IMG/VR virus record: IMGVR_UViG_3300030329_006528
Location: 1 to 37,597 of that record
Strand: one strand, 5' to 3'
Length of the DNA: 37,597 nucleotides
Source: a virus
Shown: positions 16,769-23,703 of the stretch, one piece after another
How the letters are laid out: each line of letters begins with the position of its first letter
Position numbering within the stretch: the stretch's first letter is position 1
The notes under the pieces: model-generated
Database searches by the model: none
Told to the model about the DNA's origin: nothing
Seen by the model: the letters and a program-made list of their open reading frames with translations, nothing else
Translations under genes and position numbers: made by a program

Positions 16769-17182
16769 TCAACTATCTTCAGTAAACTTATAGGTTTTAC
16801 CGTCCTCTACAATGTGAGAATCGCCGTCGTCATCTTTGTTAGACCACTCGATAATAATAGTATCCTCTAGGGCTATTCTCATATGCATTAACCCGGGAGG
16901 TATGTGGTATACATCGTTTTCCTCCAGTGTAACCGACGTATTCTCTGCACGACCGATGCGATGACCAACCTTTAGTTTACCGGAAAAAATATAATAAAAT
17001 TCATCTTTATTGCAGTGATATTCCATGCTACTCTGACTGCCCCTTTTCATGAAAATCTTCTTTAAAGTAAAGTTTTCATCGGCAAAAACAGAAGTAATAT
17101 ATCCCCAGTACTTATCCTTATGTAGAATAGGTTTTAGTATCGGAGGAAGATGTTGGATTCCAAATTCGTTATCTTTCTTCAT
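16769..17182 (-). CDS. cupin protein, mannose-6-phosphate isomerase type II-like
   Basis: A single cupin domain: FTLKKIFMKRGSQSSMEYHC with EFYYIFSGKLKVGH (motif 1, His then Glu) and ENDVYHIPPGLMHMRI (motif 2, His). The arrangement resembles the C-terminal cupin of type II phosphomannose isomerases. The ATG at 17182 gives 137 aa and overlaps the kinase gene by 14 bp; a longer frame to 17281 lies wholly inside the kinase and was not used. It is the third gene of the minus-strand operon, between the kinase and the transaldolase, so an isomerase or epimerase step on a heptose or related sugar phosphate is plausible but unproven. Confidence 0.75.
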   Translation of the reverse strand: MKKDNEFGIQHLPPILKPILHKDKYWGYITSVFADENFTLKKIFMKRGSQSSMEYHCNKDEFYYIFSGKLKVGHRIGRAENTSVTLEENDVYHIPPGLMHMRIALEDTIIIEWSNKDDDGDSHIVEDGKTYKFTEDS

Positions 17183-18065
17183 ATCGCTTTTTAAATAGTT
17201 CAAAACTCGGCGGTGTAGCTCCCTTAGTTTCTGTAGATAGACCCGCCCATAAATTACATTTATATAGTACTTCTTCCACATCGTGGCTCCAGTCTTGAGT
17301 AGCTAACATAGCAATAAAACTATCACCGGCACCACATGTATCCACCACCGTAGTATCGATACTCGGAACGTGAATATCCTTAAATTTACTACCCCTACTA
17401 CCCATAGTTTCTACAACCTGACACTTAGACCATGGAAAAGAACTTGACCACTCCTTTGCCTCTTCTTCATTTAGTACAATTAAATCACAACCATTAAACT
17501 TTGATAATTGTAGAGTTGTTTTATTTCCCCAATCAGAAAGTTGACCGGTCCCAATACACGGAATTGATAATTTCTCACATATATCTATTACACCTGCTGT
17601 TACTTTTTTAGTTAATACACCGCATCTGTAATCACTTAAAATAACACACTCATAATGAGGTAATATGTTGGTTAGTTCATCAATAACATCTTCTTCTGAC
17701 CCTGGATTAAGTTCATCGCTATCAGTATAATTCATCTGCAAGTACTTGTGTTGTACATGATTTCTGTCAACATAATACCGCTGTTTTGAAGAGGTTTGTT
17801 TTTTTGTTGTAATACAGTGTACATTTACTTTTTGTGATAGATCATCATACACAGTTGTATCACTACATATGGTCATATAACCGACATTACACTCTAAAGC
17901 GACTAAATTCATGACAACATTACCTGATCCACCAGGGCTTTTTTTTGTCGATGTATGTTCACATTTTATTGTAGGAGACTCAAGCGAAAGACCAACAGCT
18001 TGACCGGTAATATACTCGTCAATTATTAAATCACCTATTACAAATATTTTTTTTCTATCAAGCAT
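17169..18065 (-). CDS. hldE1-like: PfkB-family heptose kinase, HldE domain I-like
   Basis: HldE's first domain phosphorylates D-glycero-D-manno-heptose 7-phosphate at C1. The protein has IFVIGDLIIDEYITG at the start, SLESPTIKCEHT with SPGGSGNVVMNLVALECNVG (PfkB signature 1, as in HldE's SPEAP...PGGAANVAMN), and DTCGAGDSF (residues 242-250; signature 2 with catalytic Asp248). 298 aa is the length of the HldE kinase domain alone. In enterobacteria the kinase and adenylyltransferase are one polypeptide; here they are separate genes overlapping by 8 bp. A different PfkB sugar kinase cannot be excluded, but the neighbouring HldE-type adenylyltransferase makes heptose the best guess. Confidence 0.82.
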   Translation of the reverse strand: MLDRKKIFVIGDLIIDEYITGQAVGLSLESPTIKCEHTSTKKSPGGSGNVVMNLVALECNVGYMTICSDTTVYDDLSQKVNVHCITTKKQTSSKQRYYVDRNHVQHKYLQMNYTDSDELNPGSEEDVIDELTNILPHYECVILSDYRCGVLTKKVTAGVIDICEKLSIPCIGTGQLSDWGNKTTLQLSKFNGCDLIVLNEEEAKEWSSSFPWSKCQVVETMGSRGSKFKDIHVPSIDTTVVDTCGAGDSFIAMLATQDWSHDVEEVLYKCNLWAGLSTETKGATPPSFELFKKRYEER

Positions 18066-18918
18066 ACTGTTTAATTTTTTCTACAACTCTCGTTGTAGAG
18101 TAAACGTCTTGGTTAAGCAATGAAGCAACTTTTACATCTATATGATTAGGGATTTCATCTCGTTCACGAACTTCAGCAGCTGTAAATTCCCCGCCCTTTA
18201 CAACAATATCTGGACCAATGTCATTGATAATATTTTTTGTGTCGATATCATTAAAAACAACAACTTCATCAACAAGAGATATATATGACAGTATTTTTTT
18301 GCGGTCTTTTTGATTGTTTATTGGCCTCTGAGAACCTTTAATTTTTTTTGTAGACTCGTCAGAGTTAATACCAACTACTAATTTATCTCCTAAACTTTTT
18401 GCAAATTTTAATGTTTCTAAATGACCAGCATGTAGTATATCAAACACCCCATTTGTAAATACTATAGATTGTGGCTTATGTCTGGATATTTTTTCTACCC
18501 TTTTAACATGACGTCCTTCACCAAATTGTGTGCCGAGCCACTCATTTAAAATTAATTCAGATGCTTTTGGCGTACTTATCCAGCTCCCTAGGCATAAAAT
18601 ATTAGAATCGTTATGCTCTCTGCATTTAGGGGCACTATCCAAATTATGAATTAAAGTCGCCCGTACGTTTTTAAATCGATTAGCAGCAATACTCATTCCA
18701 ACACCTGTACCGCAAATTAGAATGCCCTTTTTAATATCACCACTATCGATAATATTTCCCATTTGATAAGCATAGTCAACGTAGTCTACTGACTCTTTAT
18801 TATATGGGCCTAGATCAACGACATTAATATTTTTTTGCTTTAAGCAATTATAAAGAAAGTCCTTAAGATCAACTCCATTATGATCGGAAGCTATAGCAAT
18901 TGTTGTATCTAGGCTCAT
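18058..18918 (-). CDS. RpiB-type isomerase fused to HldE-type adenylyltransferase
   Basis: Residues 1-145 are an RpiB/LacA sugar-phosphate isomerase: IAIASDHNGVDLKDFL, DYVDYA, the catalytic Cys69 in GILICGTGVGMSIAAN, His102 in REHNDSNIL and the ending EGRHVKRVEKI. Residues 151-285 are a nucleotidyltransferase very like HldE domain II (heptose 1-phosphate adenylyltransferase): VFTNGVFDILHAGHLETLKF with HAGH at 163-166, NSDESTKKIKG, DIVVKGGEF and YSTTRVVEKI. The linker is only about 6 residues and the reading frame is unbroken. It is the first gene of the minus-strand operon. Both halves keep their key residues, so a bifunctional enzyme acting at the start and end of a nucleotide-sugar pathway is likely; the substrate of the RpiB half is inferred. 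Confidence 0.88.
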   Translation of the reverse strand: MSLDTTIAIASDHNGVDLKDFLYNCLKQKNINVVDLGPYNKESVDYVDYAYQMGNIIDSGDIKKGILICGTGVGMSIAANRFKNVRATLIHNLDSAPKCREHNDSNILCLGSWISTPKASELILNEWLGTQFGEGRHVKRVEKISRHKPQSIVFTNGVFDILHAGHLETLKFAKSLGDKLVVGINSDESTKKIKGSQRPINNQKDRKKILSYISLVDEVVVFNDIDTKNIINDIGPDIVVKGGEFTAAEVRERDEIPNHIDVKVASLLNQDVYSTTRVVEKIKQYA

Positions 18919-18924
18919 CCGATA

Positions 18925-18936
18925 TTAGTATACTAA
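18925..18936. promoter_or_regulatory. 12-bp palindrome in divergent intergenic region
   Basis: TTAGTATACTAA is a perfect 12-bp inverted repeat in the 39-bp space between the start of the heptose operon (minus) and the exostosin-like gene (plus). It could be an operator or part of two back-to-back promoters; TAAACTAAAATAAT follows on the plus side. Function is inferred from position only. Confidence 0.4.
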
Positions 18937-18957
18937 CTAAACTAAAATAATCAACTC

Positions 18958-19854
18958 TTGACTTTACCCGGTCATTATTTAAATAATGCAGTGATTGGAA
19001 TTATATGTAAGGACGATATCGCTGCATTAAATCCTAGCTTGTTTTTAAATTTTAGACTCGGATTAACAAATTATCTTAAGACCAAATTTGTAGAAGTAAA
19101 TGACATTAACGATCTAGAAGATATTACTACGCTAATTATTGTTGATGAGCACTTTGGCTCACATGTATCAATATGGAAAGATGACCCTCAATTTGTTAAT
19201 GAATTAAACAATCGTAAAATAAAAACAATAGTCTTTAATTTTGAAAAAATCTTTAACAGTAAGTTTCCATGGAATGTAGATCATCAAAAGCGGCTAGAAT
19301 CTATTAATGATTTATATCAACTAGTAAGTGATGTAGATGATGCTATTACCCTCAATAAAAAAATTATTAACAAACAATTGCTATCTAAAGACTTAAAACT
19401 TGAACATCACACAGTAGAAAGAGAAAATAGAATTTTATTTTTAGGTCAATCAGATCCGGTCTATGATCCGAGCTGGTCTTATTCAAGAAGATTTAACGTT
19501 CTTAATGACTTAAGATCTCGACCTGACCTACCTTTAGATATTCATGTTACAGAACGAAAACTTCCATATAAAGAATTTTTAACAAAATTAGCAAGTTATA
19601 AATTTATTCTTAATCCACTTGGCACTGGAGATTTTATTAACATCCGCTTTTATGAAGCACTTAGACTTGGTTGCATTCCAATCCAACAAGTAACCGAAAA
19701 CATGCTTAATAGATACTCTGAACTTTCACCGAATATATGCCATCGGTTTAAAACTACTGATGAGGTGTGTTTACCGACACGGGCCTTTAAAAAATTTAAC
19801 TCTTCCTTAGAGGATTATTTTGAAGAAATACAGCTTATAAAACAAATTAATTAA
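18958..19854 (+). CDS. exostosin/GT47-like glycosyltransferase
   Basis: LASYKFILNPLGTGDFINIRFYEALRLGCIPIQ (residues 211-243) is the donor-binding block of exostosin-like GT-B enzymes: a strand, a Gly-rich turn, then the R-x-x-E-AL-LG-IP motif. RILFLGQSDP and DIHVTERKLPYKEFLTKL support the same C-terminal domain. The best start is a TTG at 18958; there is no suitable ATG nearby. It diverges from the heptose operon and is followed 2 bp later by an FkbM methyltransferase. It has the same motif as the protein at 10897 but otherwise differs. Confidence 0.65.
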   Translation: MTLPGHYLNNAVIGIICKDDIAALNPSLFLNFRLGLTNYLKTKFVEVNDINDLEDITTLIIVDEHFGSHVSIWKDDPQFVNELNNRKIKTIVFNFEKIFNSKFPWNVDHQKRLESINDLYQLVSDVDDAITLNKKIINKQLLSKDLKLEHHTVERENRILFLGQSDPVYDPSWSYSRRFNVLNDLRSRPDLPLDIHVTERKLPYKEFLTKLASYKFILNPLGTGDFINIRFYEALRLGCIPIQQVTENMLNRYSELSPNICHRFKTTDEVCLPTRAFKKFNSSLEDYFEEIQLIKQIN

Positions 19855-19856
19855 TT

Positions 19857-20702
19857 ATGAACTCAATAGATATTATATCAGACAGCCCATATCGAGAACT
19901 ATATCATGACGTACCCGTAGGGTGGGGTGGTAAGCCAGGGTCTCCTATTCCTAGGCCCCAGCCTTCCGATTTTGTAAACCATTATTTTAAAAACGCAAAA
20001 ACTGGTTTTTTTGTAGATGTTGGAGCTAATGATGGTGTTATATGGAGTAACACTTTAGGTCTAGAGACAAGAGAGGAGTGTTGGACTGGAATCTGTATAG
20101 AGCCTCATCCTGATATATTTAAAGAACTAACTAAGCATAAGTTTGTTTTACTACCATACCCTACTATACGCTCCTCTATCGAGGAGCTCCGAGAAGCCGT
20201 CACCGGATTGGAAATAGATGCTCTTGGAACTGTGTTTACATTGTTAGATGGGTATGCTATATATGAATACTACGGGCGCTCGAACTCTGAGTGTCTCCAG
20301 GTAGCTATTTCAGATAAAGAAGGAGAGGCAGATTTTCTTGCATTTGACGGGTGCTGGGAATCAAACATGTTAAGTGGTTTAGTAGACAAAATTGATTCAA
20401 AGCGACAAAAAGAGGAAGATTTTATAAAACATAGGGATAGAGCTAAAGTAAAAAAAGTCCAATGTAAAAAATTACAAACTATTTTAGACGAGAGAGACAT
20501 AACGTTAGTCAATTACCTGTCTATAGATGTGGAAGGATCTGAAACTAGTGTTCTAAATAGTATAAATTTTGATAAAGTTCATTTTGATTTAATCAGCGTT
20601 GAAGCAAATTATTCTCGCAAGGCAATAGATAAAATTTTAAATAAAAACGGCTACAAATTTATTGAAGAAGTAAACACTGATTGCTTTTATAAAAAGAGTT
20701 GA
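19857..20702 (+). CDS. FkbM family methyltransferase
   Basis: FkbM proteins are SAM-dependent O-methyltransferases common in polysaccharide clusters and cyanophages. Seen here are FFVDVGANDGVIWSNT (residues 51-66, SAM loop), GICIEPHPDIF, VNYLSIDVEGSETSVL (218-233) and LISVEANYSR, the standard order for the family. The N-terminus PVGWGGKPGSPIPRPQPSDF is Pro/Gly-rich. 281 aa is typical. It closes the carbohydrate island; the next gene starts 28 bp later and belongs to a different functional group. Confidence 0.9.
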   Translation: MNSIDIISDSPYRELYHDVPVGWGGKPGSPIPRPQPSDFVNHYFKNAKTGFFVDVGANDGVIWSNTLGLETREECWTGICIEPHPDIFKELTKHKFVLLPYPTIRSSIEELREAVTGLEIDALGTVFTLLDGYAIYEYYGRSNSECLQVAISDKEGEADFLAFDGCWESNMLSGLVDKIDSKRQKEEDFIKHRDRAKVKKVQCKKLQTILDERDITLVNYLSIDVEGSETSVLNSINFDKVHFDLISVEANYSRKAIDKILNKNGYKFIEEVNTDCFYKKS

Positions 20703-20730
20703 GTATTAAAATTTGGTATTATAATAAGGT

Positions 20731-21312
20731 ATGATAATTGAACAGGGAGTCTATGACGGTAAATTAATTCATGAAAGATTTGCCTATAAGTTTTTTCGTA
20801 AAGAGGTTTCACCGTATGGTAATATTGTAGCATTTCGAGCTCCAATGTATGTGGAAGATGCATTAATTGATTTAGAAGATTCTTTAAGCGATGACCATAT
20901 TCATAGTCAAGATGCGATTAATTTTTGTTGGGAAATACCTGGTGTATGCCCCCTAGGGGCAGTGTCCTTCCAGAGACTTTTTAATACTGCAGTAGCAAAT
21001 ATACTATCAGGCATTATACAAAAAGGAATAATGATAGATGGTGATGATATTATGGTACAAGATAAATTTGTTGGTAATGATGATAAGGTTAGAGAATCAG
21101 GCAAAGTAAGTGTATCTATTACCTATTCCAAGGATAATGTTACATTAGGTCATACAGGAATTAATATCAAGGCAGGAGACAAAGCCCCGGGATTTGCATA
21201 CTCGTCCAATTTGTCAGATGATCAAGTTGATTATTTTATTAATGCAGTAGTTGATTATTTTAATGACGAAGTAAAAGATCAGTTTGTTGCAACTACAAAA
21301 ATAATTGTATGA
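20731..21312 (+). CDS. DUF366-like protein
   Basis: The pattern YDGKLIHERFAYKFF, NIVAFRAPMYVE, LIDLEDSL, HSQDAINFCWEI and later KVSVSITYSKDNVTLGHTGINI matches what I recall of DUF366, a family known from archaea and some phages with no firm function. 193 aa is the family length. It has an ATAAGG ribosome-binding-like sequence just before the ATG. Its last 4 bp overlap the clamp-loader-like gene, so the two are co-expressed. No membrane segment or Cys cluster is visible. Confidence 0.6.
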   Translation: MIIEQGVYDGKLIHERFAYKFFRKEVSPYGNIVAFRAPMYVEDALIDLEDSLSDDHIHSQDAINFCWEIPGVCPLGAVSFQRLFNTAVANILSGIIQKGIMIDGDDIMVQDKFVGNDDKVRESGKVSVSITYSKDNVTLGHTGINIKAGDKAPGFAYSSNLSDDQVDYFINAVVDYFNDEVKDQFVATTKIIV

Positions 21313-21671
21313 ATTTTTTTCAGCTTCAAAATAAATTATTTTACTCTAAAAAGGAAGAGGCAGGTGACCTAGATACAGAGGGAGAACAAGCATTTGTCCC
21401 TTTTTTGCTTAACAGGTGGCTTTCGTTCTACAATAAAGATATGTCAGTGTTTGTAAATGAAACGCTTAATAAATTTAGCGGTATCTTTGACGATAAGCAA
21501 AAAAGTTATAAGCTATATTACTATTTTATTCCTAAGTTAAAATGGAAAAAAATAAAGTACATCAAAAAAAATAAAAAGGAAGCTGAGGAAGAGGAAAATT
21601 TAGCCGCTATAGCTAAAAATAAAAATATATCAAAAAGGGAGCTTAAAGAATATATAAAGAATTATGAGTAG
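21309..21671 (+). CDS. gp62: gp62-like clamp-loader small subunit (tentative)
   Basis: In T4, gp62 with gp44 loads the gp45 sliding clamp. FVPFLLNRWLSFYNKDMSVFVNETLNKF followed by DDKQKSYKLYYYFIPKLKWKKIKYIKK fits the pattern I associate with phage clamp loader subunit A proteins (a NR-LS start, an aNe-n segment, a d-k-qY-f block and a basic pk-rf-kw block). At 120 aa it is much shorter than T4 gp62 (187 aa) but close to the short forms of marine phages. The C-terminus is lysine- and glutamate-rich helix. gp44 and gp45 are not in the window. Confidence 0.5.
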   Translation: MNFFQLQNKLFYSKKEEAGDLDTEGEQAFVPFLLNRWLSFYNKDMSVFVNETLNKFSGIFDDKQKSYKLYYYFIPKLKWKKIKYIKKNKKEAEEEENLAAIAKNKNISKRELKEYIKNYE

Positions 21672-22563
21672 GGTATTAGTGACCGGTGGTGCTGGGTTTA
21701 TTGGTTCCAATTTAGTAGATAAATTAATTACCCTTTATGATGAGGTGGTAGTTATTGATAATGAATCAAGTGATGCGCATAATAGTTTTTATTGGAACGG
21801 TAAATGTTCAAACCATAAGTACGATATATGCGATTATAAAAATATTCGCCCACTCTTTGATGGTGTTGATATTGTATATCATATTGCAGCGGAAGCTAGG
21901 ATTCAGCCAACATTAAAAAATCCTATATTAGCGGCAAAAAGTAACGTAGTAGGGACGTGCACAGTATTACAATGCGCGCGAGAAGCAGGTGTAAAAAGAG
22001 TTATATACAGTTCAACTTCATCAGCATATGGGCTAAAAAACAAAATTCCCTTAGATGAAACCATGCCTGATGACTGCTTAAATCCCTATTCAGTTACAAA
22101 AACCAGCGGTGAAAAGCTTTGCAAAATATATACTCGCTTATTTGATTTAGAAACAGTAGTATTTAGATATTTTAATGTGTATGGAGAAAGGCAGCCGTTA
22201 AAAGGTCAATACGCTCCGGTAATTGGTATCTTTATTCGACAAAAAAATAACAACGAGAAAATGACAATAGTTGGTGATGGTAAGCAAAGAAGAGACTTTA
22301 CACATGTGAGTGATGTCGTACAAGCTAATATACTTGCTTCAGATCTTCAAAATAAAGAAGTAGTAGGTGAAACATTTAATATAGGGACTGGTACAAATCA
22401 TAGCATTTTAGAAATAGCAAATTTTATAAAAGGCGATCACACATTTGTAACTCCTAGGCCTGCAGAAGCGAGAGAGACTAAGGCAAACAACACTAAAGCA
22501 AGAAATATTTTAGGATGGAAACCAACTATTAGTGTTAAGGATTGGATTAAAAATAACTCTTAG
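21664..22563 (+). CDS. NAD-dependent nucleotide-sugar epimerase/dehydratase (extended SDR)
   Basis: Extended short-chain dehydrogenase of the GalE/WbpP type. VLVTGGAGFIGSNL (residues 4-17) binds NAD, VDIVYHIAAEARIQ and VIYSSTSSAYG supply the conserved Ser/Thr, and PYSVTKTSGE contains the catalytic Tyr142 and Lys146. FRYFNVYGERQ and RRDFTHVSDVVQA complete the family pattern. 299 aa is slightly short. It probably epimerises or dehydrates a nucleotide sugar used by the island upstream, although replication-type genes lie between them. It overlaps the gp62-like gene by 8 bp. Confidence 0.88.
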   Translation: MSRVLVTGGAGFIGSNLVDKLITLYDEVVVIDNESSDAHNSFYWNGKCSNHKYDICDYKNIRPLFDGVDIVYHIAAEARIQPTLKNPILAAKSNVVGTCTVLQCAREAGVKRVIYSSTSSAYGLKNKIPLDETMPDDCLNPYSVTKTSGEKLCKIYTRLFDLETVVFRYFNVYGERQPLKGQYAPVIGIFIRQKNNNEKMTIVGDGKQRRDFTHVSDVVQANILASDLQNKEVVGETFNIGTGTNHSILEIANFIKGDHTFVTPRPAEARETKANNTKARNILGWKPTISVKDWIKNNS

Positions 22564-22570
22564 TTAAATA
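22564..22570 (+). promoter_or_regulatory. late-promoter-like TTAAATA element before the gp31-like gene
   Basis: TTAAATA ends 8 nt before the ATG at 22579, right after the epimerase stop. It is of the NTAAATA type seen before the structural genes. Confidence 0.45.
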
Positions 22571-22578
22571 AACTTATT

Positions 22579-22998
22579 ATGGCAACGGCATCTATAGATA
22601 ATTTAGCACCTACAAAGAGTCTAATTGACTTGACGCAAAAGGATAAGGGAGATTTTGGCCTTGAAGATTATGATTTAAACTTTATTTTTGATGATATTCT
22701 TTTAGTTGAATATGTTGATGAAACTGACCAGGGAGATGAAGTAATTAGAAATGGGATTATTGTACCGACAAATGCGTTAACCAAAGCTTGGCGTAAGGGC
22801 AAGATAATTTTAGCTGGTCCGGATACTAAGTACGCTAAAGAAGGAGATATTGTAATTTTTCCAAATAATATGGGAGTCTCTATTTCAAATGTAAATGTAA
22901 CAGGAAAAGGGAAAGTTGAAAAGGGCATTTTCTTAAACGAAGAAAGAATGTTTGGAATTTGCAAGAGAAGAAATGATAGTACAGCGACCGACACTTGA
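22579..22998 (+). CDS. gp31-like: GroES-like co-chaperonin (gp31 analogue)
   Basis: Phage co-chaperonins replace GroES on host GroEL; T4 gp31 is needed to fold gp23. The GroES barrel is recognisable: FIFDDILLVEYVDE (residues 35-48), the mobile-loop region EVIRNGIIVPT (54-64), GKIILAGPDTKYAKEGDIVIFP (74-95) and the final FLNEERMFGIC, equivalent to GroES's EEDILAI. A 30-residue N-terminal extension precedes the barrel. Overall 139 aa, between GroES (97) and gp31 (111) plus extensions. The last 26 bp overlap the next gene in another frame. It is transcribed towards the capsid genes it would serve. Confidence 0.82.
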   Translation: MATASIDNLAPTKSLIDLTQKDKGDFGLEDYDLNFIFDDILLVEYVDETDQGDEVIRNGIIVPTNALTKAWRKGKIILAGPDTKYAKEGDIVIFPNNMGVSISNVNVTGKGKVEKGIFLNEERMFGICKRRNDSTATDT

Positions 22999-23350
22999 TT
23001 CACTTCTTCAAAACAATGTTTGTGATATAAGATTTGCTCGTAGGATTATAAAGCCTGGCCAGGTACCCACGAGAAGAATGCTCTGTACAAAGTCTCAATC
23101 TTTATTAAATTCTGTAAATGGTAAAATCTCTCTAAATTATTTTCCCCCTAAAGGCGCGCCGTATTCTTACTTAGGGCCTGATAATTTAGTAGTAGCGTGG
23201 GATATTCTAATGCAAGACTATAGAAACATTAATATGAACCAATGCAACGTAATTAGCCAAATACCTGCTAATGATGATTTCTGGGTGTATTTTAACGAAA
23301 ATATATATCCTATGTCTGCTCAACAAAAAATAAATTTTATGAATTCATGA
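22973..23350 (+). CDS. DUF2693/WYL_2-like small phage protein
   Basis: CDIRFARRIIKPGQVPTRRMLCTKSQSLL (residues 16-44) and NLVVAWDILMQDYRNINMNQCNVI match the Sm/SH3-like DUF2693 (WYL_2) pattern found in T4-like phages, in which a T-RxMxCT strand is followed by a D-x-x-x-x-YR-x-x-x strand. The function is unknown; nucleic-acid binding is often suggested for WYL-type folds. The ATG at 22973 gives 125 aa and overlaps the end of the co-chaperonin gene; a TTG at 22952 would add seven residues. Overlaps the next gene by 4 bp. Confidence 0.6.
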   Translation: MIVQRPTLDSLLQNNVCDIRFARRIIKPGQVPTRRMLCTKSQSLLNSVNGKISLNYFPPKGAPYSYLGPDNLVVAWDILMQDYRNINMNQCNVISQIPANDDFWVYFNENIYPMSAQQKINFMNS

Positions 23351-23691
23351 ATGTTAGCTTAGAAAAGGTTACTGATTGCTTAAAGCCGTTTTTACTAAGA
23401 GATATAGTAGTAAAAACGGATAAGAAAATTTTAAAGCGAGGAAAGCTAAAAATATTTCAGATAAAACAGTACCATATTAATTTAACTCTGGAATATAATG
23501 ATGCTATAAAATCATATGAAATACCTTACCCATTTAGAGTAGATAGCTATGATCATGGGGCAATTCTTAATTATCAATTAAGTTCATTTATTCCAAAAAA
23601 GCAAATTAATAAGGTGAAATTTTTAGATAGTTCTTCTAAATCTAAATTATATGACAACCTTGTTTATGTGTTGACTTCTGCAGAAGCCTAG
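23347..23691 (+). CDS. conserved phage protein of unknown function
   Basis: KPFLLRDIVVKTDKKILKRGKLKIFQIKQYHINLTL and SYEIPYPFRVDSYD resemble conserved hypothetical proteins of T4-like cyanophages that lie in the same replication/helicase neighbourhood, but I cannot name the family. 114 aa, mainly beta-strand pattern, basic, no Cys cluster or membrane segment. The ATG overlaps the upstream stop by 4 bp and the Rad3-like helicase starts 12 bp downstream, so these three genes form one unit. Confidence 0.65.
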   Translation: MNVSLEKVTDCLKPFLLRDIVVKTDKKILKRGKLKIFQIKQYHINLTLEYNDAIKSYEIPYPFRVDSYDHGAILNYQLSSFIPKKQINKVKFLDSSSKSKLYDNLVYVLTSAEA

Positions 23692-23703
23692 GTATAATTA
23701 AGT

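Noticed and set aside
17183-17281. Longer N-terminus for the minus-strand cupin
   Set aside because: It lies wholly inside the kinase gene and encodes non-cupin sequence; the ATG at 17182 starts the cupin with a short overlap typical of this genome.
18058-18918. RpiB-adenylyltransferase fusion as a sequencing error joining two genes
   Set aside because: The frame is continuous, the linker is short and has no stop or internal start with a plausible ribosome site, and both domains are complete.
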